A stretch of 64,000 nucleotides of DNA, from the NCBI GenBank assembly GCA_050633625.1, contig JBOEGW010000006.1:186001-250000 (forward strand), written 5' to 3'. The notes below the pieces were generated by a model, which ran no database searches, was not told the DNA's origin, and was given only the letters and a program-made list of their open reading frames with translations. A program made the position numbers and the translations under genes. Positions 8,451-16,593 of this stretch are shown in pieces (position 1 is the first letter of the stretch; each line of letters starts with the position of its first letter). This DNA is from JBOEGW01 sp050633625 (GTDB lineage: Bacteria; Pseudomonadota; Alphaproteobacteria; Rhodobacterales; Rhodobacteraceae).

Positions 8451-9080
8451 TCATTTAAAGTTGCGGCTCTCTTTGACCTGATCCCACGCCCAGATGACCT
8501 CTTGAAGCTGGTCTTCTTGGCTGCGGTCCCCGCCGTTCATATCCGGGTGCAACACCTTGATAAGCGCTTTGTAGGACTTGCGCACCTCGGACTTGGTCCA
8601 ATGATCTTTGGCTTCCAAAATCTCGATCGCGCGCCGCTCGGTGGGGGGGAGCTTGCGGGTGCCGGTGATGGATTTACCGGGGTTTTGGGTCGCGTTCACG
8701 CCCAACACCTGATGCGGATCGTCCACGCCAAGCCGCTGCCAGGCGCGCTGTTCTTCGGTGGGTTTGGCGAAAGGCTTTGTATCGCGCTCCCAGGTGCGAT
8801 CTTTCTCTTCTTGTTGGCGGATTTCATCCTCGGTGGCTCCGTTAAAGAAGTTCCACTTTAGATTGTACTCGCGCACGTGGTCCTTACAGAACCACAGGTA
8901 TTCGTCGAGATGATCGGGGCTGCGTGGCGCGCGGTATTGCGCCTGCTCCGTACAGTTCTCGAATTCACACTGGCGGGTTGAAGTTTCGAACGCACCGGAC
9001 ATCCCACGCTTGCCGCGTGTTTTCTTCTTTTTGGCCGATGAGACCGACATATCAAACCCAAAGGGATCGTTTTTGTCCAT
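8451..9080 (-). CDS. J-domain (DnaJ-like) molecular chaperone
   Basis: 209 residues from the ATG at 9080. A C-terminal J domain includes helix II/III and the diagnostic HPD motif at 178-180 (KVLHPDMNGGD), which stimulates DnaK ATPase. The N-terminal part has an unusual cysteine-rich segment, C38, C43, C65 and H68 (QCEFENC ... FCKDH), that may bind a metal. This architecture is a familiar Rhodobacterales protein usually encoded divergently from bolA and upstream of cobS. Here bolA is divergent as expected, but cobS is 4.2 kb further on. Confidence 0.9.
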   Translation of the reverse strand: MDKNDPFGFDMSVSSAKKKKTRGKRGMSGAFETSTRQCEFENCTEQAQYRAPRSPDHLDEYLWFCKDHVREYNLKWNFFNGATEDEIRQQEEKDRTWERDTKPFAKPTEEQRAWQRLGVDDPHQVLGVNATQNPGKSITGTRKLPPTERRAIEILEAKDHWTKSEVRKSYKALIKVLHPDMNGGDRSQEDQLQEVIWAWDQVKESRNFK

Positions 9081-9153
9081 GAAACCACTCTTTCCGACTC
9101 GGACCCAAGACTTTAGACCTTCTAGGGCCGGATGGAAGAGGGAAGGCCGCAAA

Positions 9154-9408
9154 ATGTTGAAAGAAGATGAAATTCGCACAGCGCTTGAGGCTGCTTTCTC
9201 GCCGCGCCGTCTTGAGGTGATCAATGAAAGCAGGCTTCACGCGGGCCATAGCGGGGATGATGGCAGCGGAGAAAGCCATTTTCGCGTTGTGATTGAAGAT
9301 GCCTTCTTTGCCGACCTGAGCCGGGTTGCGCGGCATCGGGCGGTGCATAAGGCGCTTGGGCCTTTGGTCGGGGACATCCACGCGCTGGGCCTTGAGATCG
9401 GCGGCTAG
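9154..9408 (+). CDS. bolA: BolA family protein
   Basis: 84 residues, normal for BolA. The start MLKEDEIRTALEAAFSP and the block VINESRLHAGH are the first BolA signature. ESHFRVVIEDAFF and LSRVARHRAVHKAL are the second strand-helix block containing the conserved histidine and RH motif. BolA proteins pair with monothiol glutaredoxins in Fe-S handling and also act in gene regulation. The gene is divergent from the J-domain gene with 73 bases between starts, so the promoters must be back to back. Confidence 0.93.
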   Translation: MLKEDEIRTALEAAFSPRRLEVINESRLHAGHSGDDGSGESHFRVVIEDAFFADLSRVARHRAVHKALGPLVGDIHALGLEIGG

Positions 9409-9414
9409 AGGGCG

Positions 9415-9441
9415 TGACCCCGCGCGTGATCGCGGGGCCAC
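9415..9441. terminator. Hairpin between convergent bolA and carbonic anhydrase genes
   Basis: CCCCGCG (9418-9424) pairs perfectly with CGCGGGG (9431-9437) around a 6-base loop. It lies between two convergent genes and may act in both directions. There is no T run, so the call is tentative. Confidence 0.45.
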
Positions 9442-9455
9442 TTGTGTTTGGTGAT

Positions 9456-10319
9456 TTAGTTGATTTCGGACAGGAGATCCGGGTTCATCACGAGATTGCG
9501 CACGCCATGGGCATGGTCTTCCTCAAAGGTGTTGTCTTTGAGCCAAGCATCAACTGAACTGATCGACAGTTTTGCCACTTCCGGGCGAACGCTCCAGCTC
9601 ACTTGGAACGGCGAGCCTTTTTCGTTGTAGCCCGGTCCGGTTGTGGAGCCTGCGTATTGAACGGGCGTGCCGGTGTCTGAGGGGATGTTTGGTGCTTGGT
9701 GCAGCCCGTCAACAACCGCCAGCTCGGTCAGCTCCAGAAAGTCGCGCGCGCTGTCGTCGTTCACCAAGACGAAGACTTGAGTTTCCACGCGCAACTGTGG
9801 GTTTGCAATCGCGTCACTGAGGCAGGCCCCAAGGGTCGGGCCGGGAGTCACCTGCGCTGTGCTGTGCACGAAATGGACTTCGATTGTGTCGCCCGGTTCC
9901 AAATCACCATGCGCGGAGGCGCCAACTTTGCTGCCGTAAGGGGCAAGTTCTGCTTCGCTCAGCTCACCATTGTACTTGAAGCCCGTACCATTTCCCTCAC
10001 CATCGCCGTTGCCCGCATAGGTGGTGAATTCGCCGCCCTTGTGTTCGGCATTTTCGTGGAAATGAATGTTGCAGAGGTTCATATCTGTATAGGCGGGCGC
10101 GGGTTCAAAATCGCGCTGATTGGAGCCGGCGACCGCGTCAATGTCGCGCGGCGATTGCGGCCCAAACCCAGCGCCATCGGTGCTTTTGGCGAGCATGGCG
10201 CGCTGTTCAGCGACCACTTCATCTGAAGCGGCTTCATGGCTCTCAGAGGCGGCGAACCCCGCACTTCCAAAGGCCAAAATAGAGGCTGTCGCCAAGAGTG
10301 TGCTTGTGAATTTTGTCAT
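9456..10319 (-). CDS. Probable delta-class carbonic anhydrase, exported
   Basis: 287 residues from the ATG at 10319, which starts a signal peptide ending AFGSAGFA. The key block is NLCNIHFHENAEHKGGEF (about 81-98), with two histidines in a HxH pattern and a third nearby. I recognise this as the zinc-ligand region of bacterial delta-class carbonic anhydrases, followed by the glycine-rich GNGDGEGNGTG stretch. Carbonic anhydrases interconvert CO2 and bicarbonate; this one would act in the periplasm. The class assignment rests on memory of the motif, not on a search. It is convergent with bolA and has GGGGAT upstream of the start. Confidence 0.68.
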   Translation of the reverse strand: MTKFTSTLLATASILAFGSAGFAASESHEAASDEVVAEQRAMLAKSTDGAGFGPQSPRDIDAVAGSNQRDFEPAPAYTDMNLCNIHFHENAEHKGGEFTTYAGNGDGEGNGTGFKYNGELSEAELAPYGSKVGASAHGDLEPGDTIEVHFVHSTAQVTPGPTLGACLSDAIANPQLRVETQVFVLVNDDSARDFLELTELAVVDGLHQAPNIPSDTGTPVQYAGSTTGPGYNEKGSPFQVSWSVRPEVAKLSISSVDAWLKDNTFEEDHAHGVRNLVMNPDLLSEIN

Positions 10320-10483
10320 GTTTGATCCCCAGTTTTCCAATTTGCAAAAAAATGCAGAGGTAGAAAAAGCGCAAAATCTGCACGATGTCACGCGATTTTT
10401 GAGGGATCAGAAACATTTGGCCGAACGGCGCAGAAACGGCGATCGTTGGTTTAGGCGATGGGGTGTAAGTTTTTGTAATCAAA

Positions 10484-10513
10484 AGAAAACGGCCCCCGGA
10501 AACCGGAGGCCGT
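10484..10513 (-). terminator. Terminator of the DUF4177 gene
   Basis: On the minus strand, ACGGCC-T-CCGG TTT CCGG-G-GGCCGT forms a 10-bp stem with one mismatch and is followed by TTTTCTTTT. It lies 30 bases past the stop codon at 10543. Confidence 0.88.
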
Positions 10514-10542
10514 GGTGCAGAGCCTTGGCGCTGTTTGCGCGT

Positions 10543-10968
10543 TTATTCGGCGGCTTCAATCCGTGGCTCAAGCTGCACATAGCCCTGTTGCATTTTGGGC
10601 GGCGTTTGGGGGGCCGTTTCGGGCGCGTGGGCCGGGTCTTGGGGTGTTTGTGCTTCGTTTGCGGAGGGCAGTTTCGGCGCGTGCAACGCCGCTACATCTG
10701 CAAGATCCGCCTTTGGGTCTTCTTGGCGGGGGGCTTGCGCTTCTGGAGCACGGCGAAACACCAGCATGTTTTGAAACACTGTTGTGCGCGAGCGAAGGCC
10801 GGAGCGCTCCTCGCTGGGCAAGGTGTCGGTGCGCAGGTATTCCCAGCCATCCGCCGCCATCTCATTGATGGTTTCCGAAAGCGCGTGTGCAAAGCGGTCT
10901 TCGGCGGTCTTGACGCCTTTGGCTTTCTTGCCGCGTTTTGGTGCGGGAACGACTTTGTATTCGAACAT
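10543..10968 (-). CDS. DUF4177 domain protein
   Basis: 141 residues. The N-terminal 70 residues (MFEYKVVPAPKRGKKAKG, then NEMAADGWEYLRTDTLP and NMLVFRR) match the compact beta-alpha-beta DUF4177 fold. The remaining half is proline, alanine and glutamine rich and probably disordered. The function of DUF4177 proteins is unknown. No signal peptide, so cytoplasmic. It has its own terminator and appears monocistronic. Confidence 0.8.
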   Translation of the reverse strand: MFEYKVVPAPKRGKKAKGVKTAEDRFAHALSETINEMAADGWEYLRTDTLPSEERSGLRSRTTVFQNMLVFRRAPEAQAPRQEDPKADLADVAALHAPKLPSANEAQTPQDPAHAPETAPQTPPKMQQGYVQLEPRIEAAE

Positions 10969-11061
10969 TTTGATAATCCACCCATTAGGAACCGGACCAA
11001 CTTATCCGATTCGGGGGGGTGGAGTCTAAAGCTGCACAAAAATCCCTGTGGCTGTGGCCAA

Positions 11062-11532
11062 TTAGCCCCGCTTGATGCCGATCTTGCGCCCGGCACGCTC
11101 GGGCCAGCTGTCGGGGGTATGCGCGGCGGCAAAATCGGTGAGGCTGGCGAAAATATCTGTCGGCATGGGGGCAACGCGCGGCCCGGACATGTCGATATGA
11201 AGGCCCAGACCTTCGCCGCTGGCGGCAATCCAGCCGTCTTCGTGGTGAATTTCTTGATAGGTATGAAAGCGCTTTTCATCGAAATCCAAGACCCAGCTAT
11301 GCACCCGAACAGATGCGCCAAGGTGCAATTCGCGCAGGTAACAGATGTGAAACTCCGCCGTATAGGTCGAGAAATTGCGCTCTTTTATGTAGGCCTCGCC
11401 AAAACCGATGTCGGGGTAAAACTCATCTGCCGCACGATCAAACAAAACGCTGTAATAGGCCATGTTCATATGGCCATTGAGGTCTATCCAATCGGGCTGA
11501 ACTGTGAGGATGTTGGAAATATGCGCGCTCAT
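11062..11532 (-). CDS. Hotdog-fold acyl-CoA thioesterase family protein
   Basis: 156 residues, typical for a single hotdog domain. The stretch DWIDLNGHMNMAYYSVLFD contains the D-x-N-GHM-N motif of the 4HBT-type thioesterases, where the aspartate is catalytic. It resembles the betainyl-CoA thioesterase subgroup, although no carnitine genes are nearby, so the substrate is open. Later SVRVHSWVLDFDEKRFH and EGLGLHIDM are beta strands of the domain. The start is supported by GAGGGACACC upstream of the ATG. Confidence 0.82.
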   Translation of the reverse strand: MSAHISNILTVQPDWIDLNGHMNMAYYSVLFDRAADEFYPDIGFGEAYIKERNFSTYTAEFHICYLRELHLGASVRVHSWVLDFDEKRFHTYQEIHHEDGWIAASGEGLGLHIDMSGPRVAPMPTDIFASLTDFAAAHTPDSWPERAGRKIGIKRG

Positions 11533-11677
11533 GTGGTGTCCCTCTTTTGGGCGAGTCTAGGCGAGGGATTGCCGAAGGGAAAGCAGGACGTAGGGGCGCT
11601 GTGTTGTGGCTTGAAGCGAAGCGCTGTGGCGCGTAGGTTTTTTGCCAAAGCCTTCAAGCCCTTGATCGGACAGTTTA

Positions 11678-12217
11678 ATGACCCATTTCCCCCCCCGCGC
11701 CGTTCGCGCCGTTGCCCTCTTTGCTTTGGTCCTTGGGGCGAGTGGCTGCTCACATTTTAGCAGCAAGACTCCCAAATCAACCGGCGCCGTGTTTAGCAGT
11801 AAGGCGCAGAAATGTATGGAACGGGCGATGTATTTTGAGAGTAACCGCTCGTCGCGCGATGGTATGGTTGCTGTGGGAAGCGTGGTGATGAACCGCGTGG
11901 ATTCAAGCGATTTTCCCAACGATGTCTGTGCGGTTGTGGGGCAAAAAAACCAATTCGCGCCGGGGGTCATGAAGAAGAAAATGACCGAGGAAGCCTCGGT
12001 TGCAAGAGTGCGCGAAGCGGCCTCTGCGGTGCTGGCGGGCGAGCGGCATCCGCATGTGGGCAGGGCGCGGTTCTTCCATGCGCTCTATTACAACGCGAAT
12101 TACAACAACATGCATTACACGGTCTCCGCGGGCGGCAATGCGTTTTACGAGAAACGCAAACCCGCGGAGGTGACGCAGCCCAATCCACTCCCCAATACAG
12201 AAGGGGTAACAGGGTGA
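11678..12217 (+). CDS. Cell-wall hydrolase (SleB-like) lipoprotein
   Basis: 179 residues. The N-terminus is a lipoprotein signal with lipobox LGASGC, so lipidation is at Cys24. The mature domain has CMERAMYFESNRSSRDGMVA followed by GSVVMNRVDS, the signature of the hydrolase_2/SleB cortex-lytic family, where the glutamate of YFES is the probable catalytic residue. RARFFHALYYN and YTVSAGGNAFYE complete the domain. It probably trims peptidoglycan from the outer or inner membrane surface. It starts 145 bases from the divergent thioesterase gene. Confidence 0.9.
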   Translation: MTHFPPRAVRAVALFALVLGASGCSHFSSKTPKSTGAVFSSKAQKCMERAMYFESNRSSRDGMVAVGSVVMNRVDSSDFPNDVCAVVGQKNQFAPGVMKKKMTEEASVARVREAASAVLAGERHPHVGRARFFHALYYNANYNNMHYTVSAGGNAFYEKRKPAEVTQPNPLPNTEGVTG

Positions 12218-12223
12218 GGCGCG

Positions 12224-12604
12224 TTAAGCGGCGGTTTGGCGCCAGCCCCATGCGAAATAAGTGATATAGGCCAAGAGCACGACTTCAACCGATGCGAAAA
12301 AGACGTAGTGGGGCATGAAGCTGCCACCGCCGAGCACGAACAAGATGGTGATCGGGGCGGCGATGAGGTTGAGGATGCGGCTGATCCGCTGTGAGGTGGC
12401 CACCGACAGGTAGATCATCAAGATGCCGATTTCGAGCAGCACTGCCGCGACAACCAGCAGGGTCGGGGTGATCACGACGTTTTCCGCTGAACCTTCCAAA
12501 TACTGCGCAATCACGCCGGGATAGAGGAACGACAGAATGTCGGCAAAGGCGATGTTGATCACGACGACAATCCAGAGCGTTGAGATTTTTTGGGCGGGGG
12601 TCAT
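12224..12604 (-). CDS. DUF6326-like membrane protein
   Basis: 126 residues with four hydrophobic helices (LWIVVVINIAFADILSFLY, LLVVAAVLLEIGILMIYL, LIAAPITILFVLGGGSF, VFFASVEVVLLAYITYFAW). The ATG at 12604 is chosen because AGGAG sits 9 bases before it; the upstream in-frame GTG would overlap that site. The AEGxxSF/LYPG pattern fits the DUF6326 family of small inner-membrane proteins of unknown function. Two operator-like repeats lie between it and the divergent TetR gene, so it is probably the regulated target. Confidence 0.78.
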   Translation of the reverse strand: MTPAQKISTLWIVVVINIAFADILSFLYPGVIAQYLEGSAENVVITPTLLVVAAVLLEIGILMIYLSVATSQRISRILNLIAAPITILFVLGGGSFMPHYVFFASVEVVLLAYITYFAWGWRQTAA

Positions 12605-12633
12605 GGGGCGCACTCCTGTGAGTTTGGTTGGAT

Positions 12634-12647
12634 ATATACACTGTATG
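12634..12647. promoter_or_regulatory. Operator-like site 1 (TetR candidate)
   Basis: ATATACACTGTATG contains the perfect odd-centre palindrome ATACA-C-TGTAT. It lies 30 bases upstream of the DUF6326-like start and is identical over 14 bases to the site at 12670. A regulator binding here would block the promoter of the minus-strand gene. Confidence 0.72.
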
Positions 12648-12669
12648 CTTTTACTTCTCCCGTCATTTC

Positions 12670-12683
12670 ATATACACTGTATG
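12670..12683. promoter_or_regulatory. Operator-like site 2 (TetR candidate)
   Basis: Second exact copy of ATATACACTGTATG, 36 bases from the first. It lies 62 bases upstream of the TetR start, so the same protein could control both divergent genes, including its own. Confidence 0.72.
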
Positions 12684-12744
12684 TACGTCAAGCGGTCTTT
12701 CGCCCTATCCTGTGATATGCCGCGCCAATGGTGATGGATGATCT

Positions 12745-13416
12745 ATGAAGCGTGTGCCTTTAACGCCTGAAAAAATCGTGGAAACGGCGCTGTTGATTGC
12801 CGACCAAGAGCCGTTTGAGAAGCTCTCCATGCGCCGCTTGGCCGGGGCGCTCAATGTGACGGCGATGTCGCTCTATAATCATGTGTCAGACAAGGATGCG
12901 CTGATTGATATGATGCTCAATCGGGTGGTGGACAAGATGGACAGCCCGCAAGGCGAGGGGGATTGGCAGGAGGAGATGCGGCAGCGCGCGACCTCGATGC
13001 GCCGCGAGCTGATGGCGCATCGTTGGGCAACGCCGCTTTTGATGTCGAGGATCGTGATGGGGGAGGCGATTTTGCGCGATATTGACGCGACGGTGGGCTG
13101 CCTTGTGGGCGGTGGGTTCAGCTATGCGCAGGCCGATTGGGCGCGCACGACGATTGATAGCTATGTGTACGGCTACATCATCCAAGAACAGGCCTATCCA
13201 GTCGAGCCAGAAGCCTATCAAGAGGCGGCAAGCGCCCATTTGCCCCAGATTTCACAGGCGGATTATCCGCATATGCACGAGGCCGCGCGCCAGATTATTG
13301 ACGGGGACTATGACGGCAAAACCGACTTTGGCTTTGGGCTTGATCTGGTGCTTGATGGGCTGCGCCGGTGGGGGGCGCGCGCGCCAGCGCCTACTCCGCC
13401 AGCTTCGCCGCGATGA
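12745..13416 (+). CDS. TetR/AcrR family transcriptional regulator
   Basis: 223 residues. The N-terminal helix-turn-helix reads IVETALLIADQEPFEKLSMR then RLAGALNVTAMSLYNHVSDK, the TetR recognition-helix pattern with NHV in place of the common YxHF/YYHF. The C-terminal half resembles the TetR_C domain of tetracycline-repressor-type members. The last 26 bases overlap the end of the convergent gatB. The two identical palindromes in the promoter region make it a strong candidate local repressor of itself and of the divergent membrane-protein gene. Ligand unknown. Confidence 0.9.
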   Translation: MKRVPLTPEKIVETALLIADQEPFEKLSMRRLAGALNVTAMSLYNHVSDKDALIDMMLNRVVDKMDSPQGEGDWQEEMRQRATSMRRELMAHRWATPLLMSRIVMGEAILRDIDATVGCLVGGGFSYAQADWARTTIDSYVYGYIIQEQAYPVEPEAYQEAASAHLPQISQADYPHMHEAARQIIDGDYDGKTDFGFGLDLVLDGLRRWGARAPAPTPPASPR

Positions 13417-14905
13417 TTTCGTTCACGGCTTTGGGGTTGGCCTTGCCGCCCGTGGCTTTCATCACTTGGCCAACAAACCAGCCCGCTAGTTTTGGGTTCT
13501 CTTTGGCTTTGGCGACCTGATCTGGGTTGGCGGCCATGACCTCAACAACAGCAGCTTCGATCGCGCCCGTATCAGTCACTTGTTTCATGCCGCGCGCTTC
13601 AACGATTTCTGCCGGGTCGCCGCCTTCGGTGTAGACGATTTCAAACAGGTCTTTGGCGATTTTGCCGGAGATATCGCCCTTGGTAATCAGCGCAATCACG
13701 CCGCCAAGTTGGGCGGGGGACACGGGGCTGTCTGTGATGTCTTTGTCGTCTTTCTTGAGGCGGCCAAAAAGCTCGTTGATCACCCAATTTGCTGCGAGTT
13801 TGCCATCGTTTCCCTTGGCCACATCTTCAAAGTAATGGGCGTTTTCCACATCCGCAGTCAACACCGCGGCATCATATTCTGACAGCCCGAAGTCTTTGAC
13901 AAAACGGGCTTTTTTGGCGTCTGGAAGCTCAGGCAGACCAGCTTTGATCCCGTCCACATAGCTTTGCTCAATCTCAAGAGGCAACAAATCCGGGCAAGGG
14001 AAGTAGCGATAATCATGCGCTTCTTCCTTGGAGCGCATCGAGCGGGTTTCGTTCTTGTCAGCGTCATAGAGCCGGGTTTCTTGATCGACGGTGCCACCGT
14101 CCTCAACAATGGCGATTTGGCGGCGCGCCTCATAGTCAATTGCCGCTTGGATAAAGCGCATGGAGTTCATGTTTTTGATCTCGCAGCGGGTGCCAAGGTG
14201 CCCGAAATCCTGGGTTTCCATGTATTTTTCATATTGGCCCGGACGGCACACAGACACGTTCACATCAGCCCGCAAGTTGCCGTTTTGCATATTGCCATCA
14301 CAGGTGCCCAAGTAGCGCAGGATTTGGCGGATTTTGACAACATAAGCCGCCGCTTCTTCCGGCGAGCGAATATCGGGGCGGCTAACGATTTCCATCAAGG
14401 CCACGCCCGTACGGTTCAGGTCCACAAACGACATGTTTGGGTCCATGTCATGCACCGATTTCCCGGCGTCTTGCTCAAGGTGAATCCGTTCTACCCGCAC
14501 CCGGCGCGCCACACCCGGTCCCATATCGACGATCACTTCACCTTCGCCCACAATCGGGTGGTACAATTGGGAAATTTGATAGCCTTGGGGCAAATCAGGG
14601 TAGAAGTAGTTTTTGCGATCAAAAGCCGAGTAAAGATTGATCTCGGCGTTGAGGCCAAGCCCGGTGCGCACGGCTTGTTCTACGCAGAATTCGTTGATGA
14701 CGGGCAACATGCCGGGCATGGCCGCGTCCACGAAAGCAACATTGGAGTTTGGCTCCGCGCCGAATTGCGTGGAAGCGCCGGAAAACAGTTTCGCGTTTGA
14801 GGAGACCTGCGCGTGGATTTCCATCCCGATGACCAATTCCCAGTCTTCTTTCGCACCCGCGATGACTGTTGGTTTTGGGGTTTCAAAGGCGAGATGGTCG
14901 AGCAT
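13391..14905 (-). CDS. gatB: Asp/Glu-tRNA amidotransferase subunit GatB
   Basis: 504 residues, full length. GatB with GatA and GatC converts mischarged Glu-tRNA(Gln) and Asp-tRNA(Asn) to the correct aminoacyl-tRNAs. Diagnostic blocks are WELVIGMEIHAQV near the N-terminus, FDRKNYFYPDLPQGYQISQ, and YFPCPDLLPLEI. The C-terminal YqeY-like tail has NPKLAGWFVGQVMK. gatA and gatC are not in the window, which is common. The end overlaps the TetR gene by 26 bases in a tail-to-tail arrangement. Confidence 0.97.
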   Translation of the reverse strand: MLDHLAFETPKPTVIAGAKEDWELVIGMEIHAQVSSNAKLFSGASTQFGAEPNSNVAFVDAAMPGMLPVINEFCVEQAVRTGLGLNAEINLYSAFDRKNYFYPDLPQGYQISQLYHPIVGEGEVIVDMGPGVARRVRVERIHLEQDAGKSVHDMDPNMSFVDLNRTGVALMEIVSRPDIRSPEEAAAYVVKIRQILRYLGTCDGNMQNGNLRADVNVSVCRPGQYEKYMETQDFGHLGTRCEIKNMNSMRFIQAAIDYEARRQIAIVEDGGTVDQETRLYDADKNETRSMRSKEEAHDYRYFPCPDLLPLEIEQSYVDGIKAGLPELPDAKKARFVKDFGLSEYDAAVLTADVENAHYFEDVAKGNDGKLAANWVINELFGRLKKDDKDITDSPVSPAQLGGVIALITKGDISGKIAKDLFEIVYTEGGDPAEIVEARGMKQVTDTGAIEAAVVEVMAANPDQVAKAKENPKLAGWFVGQVMKATGGKANPKAVNEIIAAKLAE

Positions 14906-14992
14906 GGCGCAATCCTTGGATCAAACGGTGTATCGCCTTCTAGGACAGGGCGGTTCGGGGGGCAAGAGGCTCAGGCTTTCTCCGGCGCGCGA

Positions 14993-15532
14993 TCAATTGA
15001 TTCGAAAGGCGCGTTTGATGTCGGAGAGCGCGGTTTGCTGCTTGTCCGACAACCCGCCAGACACGCTCGACACCTCTTTAATAACCCCCATAAGCCGGGT
15101 GAAACTCTGCTCATCGCCAATCTTTGCGAGCCGTTTTGCAAGCCGGGCTACGGCGGTTTCTGGCCCTTTGCATTCGGTCATTAACCAGCGTCCGAGCACC
15201 ATCAGTTCTTCCGAGTCCGACAGGCTCACCCGCAGCTCGTTTTGCAAACCGCGCCCAAGGGCCGATTGGTGTTCGCGCGCGGGCAGGGTGTCGAGCTCCA
15301 AAAAAGACACCCCAAGCGCGGCAATGGCCGTGTTCTCGTCCTCAATGCTTTCGACAGGATGCAGGTTGGAATTGCGCCGGAACCCAAAACGGCGCGCGGC
15401 GAGGCGCACATCGTTTGCGACCTCCAGCAAATCGCCAGCGGCGTTTGAGGCGTTGCGCGTGTGGATGATCAAATAGGCGGCTGCGGAAAGAATGCCGAGA
15501 ATGGCGAGAAGTGCGGGCATGACTTTGCTCAA
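14993..15532 (-). CDS. Membrane-anchored protein of unknown function
   Basis: 179 residues. One N-terminal hydrophobic helix (MPALLAILGILSAAAYLII) is followed by a soluble, helix-rich region. The last 100 residues (SDSEELMVLGRWLMTE ... LAKIGDEQSFTRLMGVI ... LSDKQQTALSDIKRAF) have the spacing of paired helices seen in TerB-like domains, but the match is weak. No catalytic motif seen. It is 87 bases upstream of gatB on the same strand and may be co-transcribed with it. Confidence 0.7.
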   Translation of the reverse strand: MSKVMPALLAILGILSAAAYLIIHTRNASNAAGDLLEVANDVRLAARRFGFRRNSNLHPVESIEDENTAIAALGVSFLELDTLPAREHQSALGRGLQNELRVSLSDSEELMVLGRWLMTECKGPETAVARLAKRLAKIGDEQSFTRLMGVIKEVSSVSGGLSDKQQTALSDIKRAFRIN

Positions 15533-15778
15533 ATGTGATGATCGATATCGTTTACGCTAGAGTGCTACGGCCTGCGCGCCAAGGGATAATGCGATTCGTT
15601 TGGCTGATATTTGCGTGGGCGCTGGCCGGCTGGCGGACAGGTGATTGCCGCTCAGTGCTGCATATATGCAGGGTTTGCGCGAAAAATGGCCCAAAATGAC
15701 AGTCAGAGGCCCAGAAAACTTGATTGAGCCTTCGTGGTCCTGTCTATGCGCGCAGTCTGCAATGAAGTGAGAAAACCG

Positions 15779-16387
15779 ATGCGAATGAAGTCTGCCTTAT
15801 GGGCCTTGGCGACGGCGGGGGCCGTTTTGATGGGCTGTTCAGAGCTGGATGCGGGGGCAGTTTTGTCGTCGAAAAACCAGTCAAACGTGGATCTGACGAT
15901 GAGCTGGGACCACAAACCCCAAGCCGATGTATGGACCCAAGCCGTTATGGATGCGTTGGACAGTCACGGGCAAAACCTGACGGCGTTGGTGCCGGGGGAT
16001 ATTGCGACTTGGTGCCCGGCCTATGAGGAGGCCTCGCTTGAAGGGCGCAAGGCGTTTTGGACCGGGTTGATTTCGGCGCTGACCAAACATGAGAGCACCT
16101 ATCGCCAGACGGCGGTTGGCGGCGGAGGAAAATGGTATGGGCTTGTGCAAATCCTGCCTTCAACTGCGCGCGGCTATGGCTGTCAGGCGCGCTCGGGGGC
16201 GGCGCTCAAGGATGGGGTCGCGAACCTGTCGTGCGCTGTGCGGATCATGAACCATACAGTGGCGCGCGATGGTGTCGTCAGTGCTGGGATGCGCGGCGTG
16301 GCGGCGGATTGGGGTCCGTTTCATTCGCGCAAAAAACGCACAGATATGATCAACTTCACCCGATCGCAAAACTACTGCCAAGGGTAA
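15779..16387 (+). CDS. Lysozyme-like transglycosylase SLT-domain lipoprotein
   Basis: 202 residues from the ATG at 15779. The lipobox LMGC puts the lipidated cysteine at residue 20. The mature domain carries ALTKHESTYRQTAVGGGGKW (Glu105 likely catalytic), GLVQILPSTARGYGC and, near the end, WGPFH. This is the glutamate plus GxxQ-ST-A-Y pattern of soluble lytic transglycosylases. It would cleave the glycan strands of peptidoglycan. Monocistronic: own upstream region and a terminator downstream. Confidence 0.87.
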   Translation: MRMKSALWALATAGAVLMGCSELDAGAVLSSKNQSNVDLTMSWDHKPQADVWTQAVMDALDSHGQNLTALVPGDIATWCPAYEEASLEGRKAFWTGLISALTKHESTYRQTAVGGGGKWYGLVQILPSTARGYGCQARSGAALKDGVANLSCAVRIMNHTVARDGVVSAGMRGVAADWGPFHSRKKRTDMINFTRSQNYCQG

Positions 16388-16425
16388 GCCCGGACAGGGA
16401 CGATTCGACGCTCAAAGCGAACTTC

Positions 16426-16456
16426 AGGCCGCCCTGAATGGGGTGGCCTTTTGTTT
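16426..16456 (+). terminator. Terminator of the transglycosylase lipoprotein gene
   Basis: AGGCCGCCC (16426-16434) pairs with GGGTGGCCT (16441-16449), including one G-U pair, and is followed by TTTTGTTTT. Confidence 0.85.
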
Positions 16457-16593
16457 TGCACGGGCAGACCGCGCAGGCTTTTGCCCAAAAGCGCCCAAAC
16501 CCTATACTTAAAGGCATTATCCATGCGTATAGGTATCCTATTGTTTTGGTAAGATTAACGATTTGTTAACCAATTCCACGGAGCGTCTTTGCT

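Noticed and set aside
10120..11760. 546-residue + strand frame
   Set aside because: It runs antisense through three recognised minus-strand genes (carbonic anhydrase, DUF4177, thioesterase) and lacks motifs.
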